In this document: piece after piece, positions 1 through 9,807 of the stretch | Numbering within the stretch: position 1 is the first letter of the stretch | Layout of the letters: each line of letters begins with the position of its first letter | Source of the DNA: Diplocarpon mali | Lineage: Eukaryota; Ascomycota; Leotiomycetes; Helotiales; Drepanopezizaceae | Direction: 5' to 3' | Length of the DNA stretch: 52,232 nt | Assembly: GCA_024741835.1 (NCBI GenBank) | Contig: JAENRP010000150.1 | Span: 51,186-103,417, forward strand | Position numbers and translations under genes: made by a program | Notes under the pieces: generated by a model | The model's input: only the letters and a program-made list of their open reading frames with translations | Database searches by the model: none | Told to the model about the DNA's origin: nothing

Positions 1-2679
1 TTTATATTTTTAAATTTATTTACTAACTTATTTTATATCTAGCCTATTATCTTCTAAGTGACTATAATCATCTATACCACTTTCTTAAGCCTTTAGCCAA
101 GCTTATAGGTTCTAAGGTAGTCCTAGCTTTATAAAGTTAGCTTAATAAAAGTCGTAAATCTTATATAAAGATTTTATAAAATTTGAGGCGTAATACTAAC
201 TTAAATTAAAGTTATAACTAATCCATTTGACCTAATACTTTAGTTTCCTTTAAGATAGGCGTATACTTAATATCTTAAATACTTTATACTCTTCCTACTT
301 TGCGATCTTTTCTATAGTAGGCTAGGGTTGTTCTTAACTTAGTAAAAGGTTCTGCGGATCTTTAAATAGTAGCTTTAGCGCAAAGATATTATATATTATA
401 AAACCTATAGGCAGCTTAATTTAATATAAATTGCCTACCTTTTTAAAAACCTTAAAAGGGCTATCCTATTAATTAGCCAGTTTCTTATTAAGGCGGTAGT
501 TCTTAAGATTTTTTATTAAAAGGTAGACTATATCTTTAGGTTTCTAATTAATCTCCTTTTAATATTGATTTATAGACTTCTACATTTTCTCTTAAGCGCG
601 TTCTATATTGCCTTTTGCTACCTCTTAGGCTAAGTGCATCCTTTTTGCTACTAGCCTAGCCTTTGCTTAATTTAATCTCTCCTATAAGCTAGAAGGTTTT
701 GGAAAGATTTAGTCTTAATTTGTCTAAGGTGCAATTCTATACTTAAGCTAATATAGGGTTATATTAATTGAAGTATAAGGAAGAGTCGATTGCGTATAAT
801 CTATTAATAGAATCAGCTTACTCTAATTATCTTAATAGTAATTAATAAAAGGCTATAGCCTTAAATTAATATACTTATTTATAATCTCCGTTTGGCCGTC
901 AGTCTCCTTATAGTATGCTATAGAGAGTTTAATCTTAATACTAATAATATAGTAGAACTCTTTCTAAAATAAGGAGACGAATTAGGGGCCTTGGTCTAAG
1001 GTAATTATCTTTAAAGTATGGCCGAATCGATATATCTATTAAATAAACAATCGGGCAGTTCCTTAAGCGTCGATATCCTTTTAATAAAGGATCGTAATAG
1101 CACTCTTATTAAGTCGGTCTATAAAAACCAGGATTCGATCAAAACTGTGCTTATTAAGAGGGAAATCCTTAAAATCTATATATAAGTGCTATATAGGATA
1201 GTTAAGAATAAGGAAGGGCTGCAAAAGGCCTTATTATTTAATTGTCTTCGAATATAAGAATTGATAAGATCTATAGTTTATAACAAATCTTTTGCAGTTT
1301 GAACTTATCCTAACCCAATAGTACTTAGAAGCGAGTAGCTAATAGGTCTTTAAGCTATTAGGGTGCGCGCTTAAAGGTTAGTTATAAGCTTTTTAAATTA
1401 GATAAGTATATAAAGGAGTATTGCGGTATATGCAAAGACGCTTCTTAAAGTAAAGCAATCTGTCTTTTAAAGAGTAGTTCTTAAGGAGATTGGTACGAAT
1501 CTTTTAAAAGGATTCGCAATTGTCTTAATAAAGCTTCTTAATCAAATTAAAGGAATCCTTAGGTTAATTCGAAGTCGAATTAGAAGTATCGGTTAATATT
1601 AAGGCAAGGGTACCTTCGGTAGATTCGGCGAGAAATTTATCGGCTAGTTCGGTATTGATTTAAGGGTCTAATTAAGCTAAGGAAATTAAAACCTAGGATC
1701 GGCTATCTAGCTTCGCTTGTTTATAAACTAGCATATCCTACTCTTAATAGCTAAGAATATTAGCCTTTTAGTTGTCTTTGCTAAGAGTATATATAATTCG
1801 AAAATTGAAGTTAGATAAAAATTCTATCTATTAGTACTATTTCGCAGTTAAAACCTTAGTAGTTATAAAGTACTTAAGGGAGCAGTGATCTAAGTAAATA
1901 TCAACTCGCTCCTTAAGTGATATAAGCTTAGGTTTCTATTTATAATAGGATTTAATAATAGTAAAGAGTTCCTTATTATATATTTCCTAATTAGGTTCGT
2001 ATCTAAAGAGTATATGTAAATAGAAGCCAATTAGGTACTATTGCTTATTAAAGTATTACTAAGAAAGTACTTTAGCGACAATGCTATTAAAAGCATTAAT
2101 TTCTAGCTTTATAAGCAAGTTAGGGTTAAAATAGTAAATCTGCTAAATCGAGAGCAACTGCTTGCAAAGCTCTTTAAAAGCGATTCGGCATTCTTCTATC
2201 TAATTCCAAGGCACTATTAGTTAGGTTAAAATAGAAAGGGGTTTAGCGATTAGCCTAAAGTTGCAAATGAATTATTAATAGAACTTGCAAAATCCTAGGT
2301 AGGACTTTACTTTAATAATAGTTTTTAAGTACTTCTAATTGCGCAGTGGTTCGACCTTTTCAAGGTCTAGTTCGATCCCAGTTATTATTAGAACGTATTT
2401 AAGATATTAAGTTTAAGTAATATAAAACTCGCACTTCTTAATATCTATTTAAAGGCTAGCCTTTAAGAGTTGTTTTAGTACCTTTTTAATATGACCTTAG
2501 TGCTCTTTAATATTCTTAAAGTAAATTAAAATGTTATTTAAATACGCTATATAAAAATCATCTAAGTAATTTAAAAGAATATTATTTATATACTGCTAGT
2601 AAGTACTAGGTCTATTATAGAGGCTAAATGGGAGAACCTTGCATTTATAGGATCTGTACCTTATTTAAAAGGTGGTATA
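1..2679 (-). mobile_element. Outer Ty3/Gypsy-like retrotransposon relic, 3' part (RT end, integrase), RIP-degraded
   Basis: This is an AT-rich stretch whose minus strand still reads as Gypsy polymerase when stops are ignored. At about 2520-2670 the reverse complement gives the RT motif Y-K-C-K-V-L-P-F and then Y-L-N-N-I-L-I-Y, where active elements have YxDD. At about 2270-2400 it gives the G-I-E-L-D-L-E-K-V and L-G-F-C-K-F-Y blocks that follow the RT active site. At about 1050-1140 it gives an integrase-core block (F-I-D-R-L-N-K-S-A-I). Domain order on the minus strand is RT then INT, as in Ty3/Gypsy. The element runs off the left window edge, so its 3' LTR is not seen. It is broken at 2675-2680 by the inner element and continues at 8313. 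Many in-frame stops show it is dead. Confidence 0.82.
2675..2679. repeat. Target-site duplication (left) of inner LTR element: GTATA
   Basis: The five bases immediately left of the inner element's left LTR are GTATA. They are identical to the five bases immediately right of its right LTR (8313-8317). A 5-bp duplication is the usual footprint of Ty3/Gypsy integrases. Confidence 0.85.
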
Positions 2680-2928
2680 TGTTACGACTTGCTCTGGAGC
2701 GTATAGTGGGTCGATAATCGAACGCTGACTGTATTACCTTAAGAGGTACGCTATATAATAAGAAGAAAAGATAAAGGAGAGAGAGTCTCTAGTAGAGCTC
2801 CTCCAGAATAAGTACAGGTGCTTTGCTAGCGTGCACGTGATCCAGCTACCTTGCTACCTTAGCGTGCACCTGACTTTGTACACCTAACCGATACGTGATA
2901 TAACTGTGCATATAATACAGCTATAATA
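2680..2928 (-). repeat. Inner element LTR, left copy (3' LTR of minus-strand element), 249 bp
   Basis: It begins TGTTACGACTTGC and ends ...CTATAATA. It aligns without gaps over its length to 8064-8312. The differences I read between the copies are transitions, mostly TG versus TA or CA versus TA, as RIP produces. The terminal CA has been mutated to TA in this copy. Confidence 0.92.
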
Positions 2929-2943
2929 CTACCCTCCCCTTTT
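2929..2943 (-). other. Polypurine tract of inner retrotransposon
   Basis: Directly inside the left LTR the minus strand reads AAAAGGGGAGGGTAG. A purine run abutting the 3' LTR is the plus-strand primer site of LTR retrotransposons. It fixes the element's orientation as minus. Confidence 0.75.
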
Positions 2944-3979
2944 GAAAAACTGCGCCTGCGCAGTTGTATCTATAAGCGTATTATCCTCTAGGTCCTTATA
3001 ATCGTTAACTCTATTATTATATGACTTAAGCTAGCTTGATAGTGCCCTTAGTAGCCCCTTAGCTTAAACGTTTTTTAGATAGAAATCTTGAATAGCATGC
3101 GGTACTATTATAGCATTAGAGCATAGGTACCATTCAAGGTCTTTATTAGCTCCTTTCTACTTAATCTGATATTTGAGCTTCTAAGCTTAAATATAAGATC
3201 CAATTATTGCTTCTATCTCCTACTTCTTCTATTCTAGTAGCACTTTAATTAGGGTAGGAGGTTCTCGAACTTGTCCTAGTAGGGGGTTGGGAACGTATTT
3301 ACGCAGTAAGTGCGAATGGAAAATAGGGTAGATCAAATAGAGCGAATTGGGCAATTGTAGCTTCTAGCTTTCTCTTAGCTTTTCTAGTACTTTTATTAGG
3401 CCGTATTACTTATCGGAGAGCTTCTGGCTTAGCCGATCGAGCTTCTAGTTTTTAATATTAATTAGTATATTATCTCCTATAGTTTAATCAATTGGCTAGC
3501 AGTAGAGGTCTACGAGCTGTTTTATTTTAGCTTATTATACTTAAAGAGATAATTAAGCGAATTGGACTACTTTTTAAGCTCTAGTAGCTATGCAGAATGC
3601 CGTTTTACAATTTACTCTTTCGATTACTATTTATAAAGGCTTTAGGTTAATTAAATTCTAAGAGGAGCGAGCTTTATAGCCGTTTAGCACTTAGAAAGGG
3701 GAAATTTACCCTAGCGATTTATAAGGTAAGGTCAATTGGGCAATATCTATCAAAGGCAAGAGACAACTCTAATTGTCTTAGTAGTATAAGTAGAATAGTT
3801 TAAGGCGTTATTTTAAGTATTGGTTTATAATCTTAGTTTAGCTATTGATATTAGGGTTATAGGCTATAGTTAGCTTGACCTTTGTACTTAGTATCCGATA
3901 GAGTTCTTTTTAAAAGGCAGAGACGAATTAAGCGCCTTTATTTAATAGAATTGAGTTAGGTATATTAAAATAGCGTATT

Positions 3980-4100
3980 TAATAAATTAAAAACAACTTT
4001 GCAAGGCCTTTTGCATTAACCGTCTTATAGTACGGGATCGATACTGCCTTCTTTGATAATCGGTCTATTATTACTAGTGCAAAGTCGTAGCCGAGTTCGT
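3980..4100 (-). pseudogene. Integrase core remnant of inner element
   Basis: The minus-strand translation reads V-I-I-D-R-L-S-K-K-A-V-S-I-P followed by Y-K-T-V-N-A-K-G-L-A-K-L-F. This matches the conserved part of Gypsy integrase around the first catalytic Asp. It is surrounded by stops, so it is a decayed part of the polyprotein and not an expressed gene. Confidence 0.8.
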
Positions 4101-4819
4101 TAAGCAGAAGCTCTATAAAATCTATTATCAAGTGTTAGTAAGCTTGTTCAGGAATTAGCAAGGGTTATAAAAAACCAGGGGTCTTATTATAATAAGCTTT
4201 TATTCTTAAATAATAATAGTTTTAGATATAAGTACTAATATTGCTACTAAGGCTTTTCTAATAGTTTTTTCTTCCTATTAGAAGTCTTATTTTCCCGATT
4301 CTAGTATATGCGACGCAAGGTTGCTTATATATATAATAAATTAGGGCTATCTACAGTTCGGGAGGTTAGGATAGTATAATAAGTCTACCTTAGAAGAAGA
4401 GTTTGCCTTAGCTAAGTTTATAGTTGAGGCTATAGCTCTACGCCTTATCTTAGAACTTCTATAGCTTAGGGGAGGTCTTATTAGCTTAAATGACCTTATT
4501 AATAACGTAGTAGTTCGCTATATTATACTCGACCTTAGACGTTAGGTCGGCAGGTGCCTCTATTAGTAAGATAGGCATAATTGTTACTTATAGGCCAGGC
4601 CCAGGAGTGGAATTGCCTCTAGTAGCAAGTACTTCTATAGAGAGCTTATCGTTAGGTAAGAGCTACTAGTAGCGTAAAGCTCGTTTCCTAGCCTTAAGAG
4701 GGGTCAGCTCCTAGTCTTAATATAAGAGTATGTCAGCTAGCATATTTGTTATACCTATTCGGTATATAATAAGGAAGTTAAAGTCAGCGAAGAACTCCGC
4801 CTAGCGAGCCTATTAGGCT

Positions 4820-4880
4820 ATTAAGTCCTTAGTTATTATAAAATACTCGAGGGCTTTATGATCTATATATATATGCACTA
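4820..4880 (-). pseudogene. RNase H remnant of inner element
   Basis: The minus strand gives H-I-Y-I-D-H-K-A-L-E-Y-F, close to the 'TDHKNLEYF' block of Ty3/Gypsy RNase H. It lies between RT and integrase, as expected. Confidence 0.75.
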
Positions 4881-5469
4881 TTTTCTAGGCCTTAAGTAGC
4901 TCTATCTTATACTAGTAGAACGATCTAAAAATCGCTAGGAGCTCCTTATTATAAATAGGGTAATTTAGCTCGGCATTATTTATAGTCTTTAAGAAGTACC
5001 TGATTAGGTAGTAGTTCTTGTCTTCTTAAAGTTAAGAGAGTATACTAGCGACTACTCTATTAAAGGCGTTAGTCTTAAGCCTTATCTACTTCTAAGGGTA
5101 ATAGTAGTATAAGATCGGGGTTGTTTGAAGGCTTAAGCGCAAAGCTTTTTAAGCTTCTTAATAAGCGTTATTAAAGTTAAAAGGAACGTTTTCTATAAGA
5201 GTTATTAAAGGTCGGCAGATATAACTATAGCTTTTAATAAACCTTTGGTAGAAGTTATAGAACCTTAGGAAGCTCTATACGCTACGTACGTTCTTGGCGT
5301 ATTTCCACTCTTAAATAACTAAGACCTTATTAGGGTTTACCTCAATTCTATAAACTCTAATAGTAAATCCTAAGAACCTAATCTTAATAACCTTAAACTC
5401 GCTTTTCTTAATATTTGCTTAAAGGCTATAGCATTAGAGAATTCCTAAGATCTTTTTAATATAAATTTT

Positions 5470-5640
5470 ATAATTAAAGGAGTTTTTTAAATAGATTAAA
5501 ATATTATTTAAGTAGGTAGAGTAGAAATCGTTAAAGTGGTTAAGGAGAATATTATTAATAAACCTTTAAAAGGTAGTAGGCCTATTTATCAGCCCGAATG
5601 GCAAGACCTTATATTTATAAGTCCTATAATGTATACAGAA
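5470..5640 (-). pseudogene. Reverse transcriptase core remnant of inner element (YLDD read as YLNN)
   Basis: The minus strand gives Y-R-T-Y-K-Y-K-V-L-P-F-G-L-I-N, then about 30 codons later Y-L-N-N-I-L-I-Y. In active elements the second block is YxDDI. Both Asp codons now read AAT, consistent with G-to-A transitions that would abolish catalysis. Confidence 0.85.
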
Positions 5641-7253
5641 GGTAGTTAAGTCCTTAGCATTAGCTGATATACGGATATAGTAGAAGGCTTATTATATATC
5701 GATTTTTATAAAGATATAAGCTTTCGATATATATACTATTATTTTATTAATAAGTGGAATCGGGTAGGGGTCTTTCTTTATTAGAGCGTTTAGTTTCTGG
5801 TAATCGACGTATAGATATAAGGAGCTATTAGCTTTCCTAACGAAGAGGATTAGGGCTACCTAAAGGGAACTCAAAGCTTCGATAAATCCTTTATATAAGT
5901 TCTCGAGAATATAGCTCTTGACCTTTAAAAGCTATTTATCAGTAAGGCGGCAGAAGGGTTCGATTATTAAATTATTCTCGCCTATTAGCTCGATTTTATA
6001 ATCTATCCTTAGCCTAGGTTCTAGCAGTTGATTAAAGGCCTAGCAACTGAAGACGTTTTTAAACTTAGTATACTAAGGCAAGAGCTTCTAGTCTATTAGC
6101 TTATCGTTGCTCTTATACTTAGCTTATAGCGCCGAACTAAGGCTAAGGGAGCTAATTTCAGCTTGCCTAGCCGATTCTTAGCGATTGATCTCTTAGTCTA
6201 AATTGTAAACTAAGCTTATAAATATAAACTCTTTAAGCGTTAGTTCTTAAGTTTATATAGCTTGCCTTGCCCTAATTATAAAGCAGTAGTAAAGGGCGCC
6301 GATTGCTAAGGCTAAGATTAAGCTAATCTAGCAAGCTGTTTTTAAAAGAGCATTTCTCTTTATTAAAAGAGAGAGCAAGGGGTCTAGTACTCTTAGTAAG
6401 GCCTTCTTTATATAGTTCAGATCTCTTTTCAAGTCTTTAAAGAAACTGCTATCCTTAAGTTTATAAAAGGCCACTCGCGGGCTAGGACTAAGAGTGGAAT
6501 TCAAGTTTGCAATTTTCACTCGCAAGCCGGGACTAGGAGTAGGATTTAAGTTATTACTTACTAGCACTAAGAGCTAGGCTTAGGCTATTCTTAGGTCTTT
6601 GTCCTTAGCATTTATTATAGCTGCTTTATAATCGACGTCTTATTAAGCCATTAGGGGTTTTATTAGCTATAAGAGATCGATTAGTACGCGTTAATTAAAG
6701 TAGGGGATAATAGGCATATCCTTAGGCTAGGAGATACTATTTTTCCCCTTTCTATAGGACTATTTAAGGTCATAGTGCTTTAGGAACTTCCTACCGATTA
6801 AGACGTCAGTTGCTCTTAAGCTTATGATTAGGAAAGGGAAGTTGATTTATCGCCTATTGATTGTAAGGGTAAGTAAGACGGCGAATTAAATGGTTTCTCC
6901 CTTGAGGCTATTATAGCTAGTAAGGGTAATTAGTTTAAGCAGTTTAATAAACTTTACCCTAAGTCTTTAAGAGAGCTAGTATATTAAAGACGTCTTAATA
7001 ATATCGAAAATATTAGCTTTGCTATTAATATAGGCAACTATTTTAATAAATGATCTATTTCAAGCTAGTTCTATAAGAACTAAGAACTGGCAGCCGCCTA
7101 TTAATAGGTAGGAATCAAAATCCAAGTCTCTTTATAAATTGTAACCTATACTATAGTAGGAGTCTTTACTATAGCTTAGCAGTTTCCTAATAGTAGGTCG
7201 TTTTCCATTTCAACTTTAGCTACTATAAACTCGCCTTGCTTCTTTAGCTTTAG

Positions 7254-7292
7254 GTAGTCCGTTATATAATGATTAAGGGCTCCGCAGTTATA
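7254..7292 (-). pseudogene. Gag CCHC zinc-knuckle remnant of inner element
   Basis: The minus strand reads Y-Y-N-C-G-A-L-N-H-Y-I-T-D-Y. The spacing is that of C-x2-C-x4-H-x4-C, with the first and last Cys replaced by Tyr (TGC/TGT to TAC/TAT), as RIP would do. Confidence 0.7.
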
Positions 7293-8063
7293 ATAGAGAC
7301 TAGACGACGGTTTCAAGCTGGCAGACCTTTCTCAATAAGTCGCTAGCAAGGGAGAATAAGTGCAAGGAGCTAGGGAGGTAGCTATAGCAGTAGGTCTTTA
7401 TAACTCCCTTTTCAGTATACTAGAGACGCGGTCCTTTAAAGGGGAGAACGCAATAGCAAGGGCGACTTATTAAGCGTTATAGGCCTCTTCTTACTTAATA
7501 TTACAAGCCTCGCAGTCCGTAATAGCTAAGAACTCATTTAAAGTAGTATAATTATTATTCATTTTATACTTCTTTACTCAAAGGTTGTTCTTTAAGGCTA
7601 GGAAGACCTTTTTATAAATATTATTAAACTAGCGAGACTAATCGATCTTTCTAACTATAGTAAGGGTAACGAACTTAGATCGGAACTTATTATATAATAA
7701 TAAACCTATAGTTAGCCTACTATATTTAAGCTTAGCAGACTAAACGTAGTTGTAGTTAAAGAACCTTTGATCTAAGACCCTAAGGATATTAGCAGCGCAT
7801 ATGAACTTACTAGCAAAGATAGGATCTATATATTATAGGATTAGGTTTTAAGCTTCACCTATTATATACTTAAAGTAGGCAGTGATCTAGTCCTCTCTTA
7901 AAGTGAAGTTGCTTAAGTACTTTTGAATAAATACCTTTATAGCTATCTTCCAGGCGTTGTAGGTGATTTCGCCCTGGTGGTTGCTGAAATGGGTTTAAGG
8001 GTACTTGATCCGATAGGGGTCGACGTTAAGCTTCTTAGCGGAGGTTGAATTGATCTTTTCTTA

Positions 8064-8312
8064 TGTTACGACTTGCTCTGGAGCGTATAGTAGGTCGATA
8101 ATCGAACGCTAACTGTATTACCTTAAGAGGTACGCTATGTAATAAGAAGAAAAGATAAAGGAGAGAGAGTCTCTAGTAGAGCTCCTCCAGAATAAGTATA
8201 GGTGCTTCGCTAGCGTGCACGTGATCTAGCCACCTTGCTACCTTAGCGTGCACCTGACTTTGTGCACCTGACCGATACGTGATATAACCGTGCATGTGAT
8301 GCGGCCGTAACA
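8064..8312 (-). repeat. Inner element LTR, right copy (5' LTR of minus-strand element), 249 bp
   Basis: It starts TGTTACGACTTGC and ends GGCCGTAACA, so the intact termini form the inverted pair TGTTACG/CGTAACA. It pairs with 2680-2928. It contains CACGTG within GTGCACGTGATC, also present in the other copy. Confidence 0.92.
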
Positions 8313-8317
8313 GTATA
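8313..8317. repeat. Target-site duplication (right) of inner LTR element: GTATA
   Basis: GTATA directly follows the right LTR and matches 2675-2679. Beyond it the outer element's RT reading resumes. Confidence 0.85.
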
Positions 8318-9765
8318 TTCCTTTAATTTAGGGTCTATTTATATTCAATTGAAAGTGGCTTAAATATCTAGTTTTATAAAAATCTTAGCTTTGAATACTC
8401 GCCTTAAAAGCTTGTTTATCTTTAGAATCGGGTAAGCGTCCTTCTGAGTTAGTGCATTTAGCTTCTAGTAGTCTATGCAAAATCGGAGGCTACTGTCGGC
8501 CTTCTTTACAAATAGTACTAGCGAAGCAAAGGGGCTAGTACTTGTCTTAATAAAGCCTTTATCTAAATTCTTAAGTAAGTACTCCTTTATAACCTTAAGC
8601 TCTTTAGTAGATTAATAGTAGAAGGGCGAATAGGCGTTAGGCAGGGGCCCTTTTAGCTATATCTTATAATTGTAGTACTAATAGGAAGGGAGGGTATCTG
8701 CATCCCTTTTTAAGAAAGCTTATCTTAAAGATTAGTACTATTTTAGGAGTCGATTGTTAATTAGCTTTTCAATATTAGGATTCTTAGGCTTATATCTTTC
8801 CTTTAGAATCCTATCTACTTTATAAATACTAGTTTGAAAGAACTCTATCTCCTTACGCTTTATATTATAATAAAAGGCGTTAGTACTAATTTTGTAAATA
8901 GGAACTGCAGCTTTAGGGCATTTGCAAATAGGGTTAGATTATAATCGATTTGTATTAAACTGTTTTCCTAGATCTAGCTTAATTATAGATAAGGGCACTG
9001 GCCTAGTAATAGTAATAAGGATCTTACGCTTAGCTAAGACTACTAAATTGATATAAGACTATCTTCTATTGATCTATTAAGCTTTATTTATAGCTATTTC
9101 CTATTCTTTATAATTGATATTAGCTTAATAATTAGATTGGATCCGAAGTCCTTTAAAAGGGGGAAGACGAATGATGATTTCCTTTGCGAACTAAGGAGAT
9201 AGGAGGTAATATAAAGGTTATATAAATCGGTTTTCCTTTAAGTTAAGTTTAAGTCGGAATTGGCGTATCTATTTAACTCTAATAATAGCATTATATAAGC
9301 CTAGGTTAAGAATAACCTAAGGGCAGTTATAGATACGCCTTTTATTAATTATTAAGTGAAAGCATATATAGTATATAGCTTATGCGCAAATGGTATTTTA
9401 AAATCTATAAATAGGAATAAGGATTAGAAGAGGAAGAATTTTAAAGTTAGTTGCTTTTAAAAGATATATAAAAAGGGAACGATTTAAAAATAGGTAATTA
9501 AAGGCTTTAGCATCTACTAAAGCTGATAATAATACTTTAAGTCCATTTATACTAATAGTATAAGAGGTTAGGAATTGCTTCTCTCTTATTAAAGAGTTAA
9601 GATCTAGCTTTAATAAGTTGCACTTTCGTAAGCTTAAGTAGGAGTCTTTTCTTAGGTCTTTTCATTTTCTTAATCTTCTTCTATTTCGACCTTATTCTTA
9701 ATTAAGTCTAAAGTTAGATTAGCTTCCTTTATATCTTCTAAGGTATTAATCTTACTTATAAAAGG

Positions 9766-9807
9766 ACACTTGGTCTTATAGTGATTTGTTTTACTATAGG
9801 TCTAGTA
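9766..9807 (-). pseudogene. Gag CCHC zinc-knuckle remnant of outer element
   Basis: The minus strand reads Y-stop-T-Y-S-K-T-N-H-Y-K-T-K-C-P. Spacing fits C-x2-C-x4-H-x4-C, with two Cys now Tyr and a probable Trp now a stop (TGG to TAG). The pattern of G-to-A change parallels that in the inner element. Confidence 0.65.

Larger units (their letters stand above)
2680..8312 (-). mobile_element. Inner Ty3/Gypsy-like LTR retrotransposon (5.6 kb), nested and RIP-degraded
   Basis: This is a full-length but inactivated LTR retrotransposon on the minus strand, bounded by two 249-bp LTRs (TG...CA ends where unmutated) and a 5-bp GTATA target duplication. Minus-strand reading gives, in order: a Gag zinc-knuckle remnant (7254-7292), the RT motif Y-K-Y-K-V-L-P-F-G-L (about 5590-5620) with the catalytic box read as Y-L-N-N (about 5490-5520), an RNase H-like D-H-K-A-L-E-Y-F block (about 4830-4870), and an integrase block V-I-I-D-R-L-S-K-K-A-V (about 4010-4095). 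The order RT-RH-INT is that of Ty3/Gypsy. A polypurine tract adjoins the left LTR, which confirms the orientation. Stops in every frame and Asp-to-Asn, Cys-to-Tyr changes match RIP. It sits inside the RT region of an older relative. Confidence 0.9.

Noticed and set aside
2340..2400. tRNA-like string (GCGCAGTGGTTCGACC, a strong hairpin, then TTCGATCCC)
   Set aside because: It is too short for a full cloverleaf. The minus strand reads the conserved G-I-E-L-D-L-E-K-V block of Gypsy RT here, which explains the conservation.
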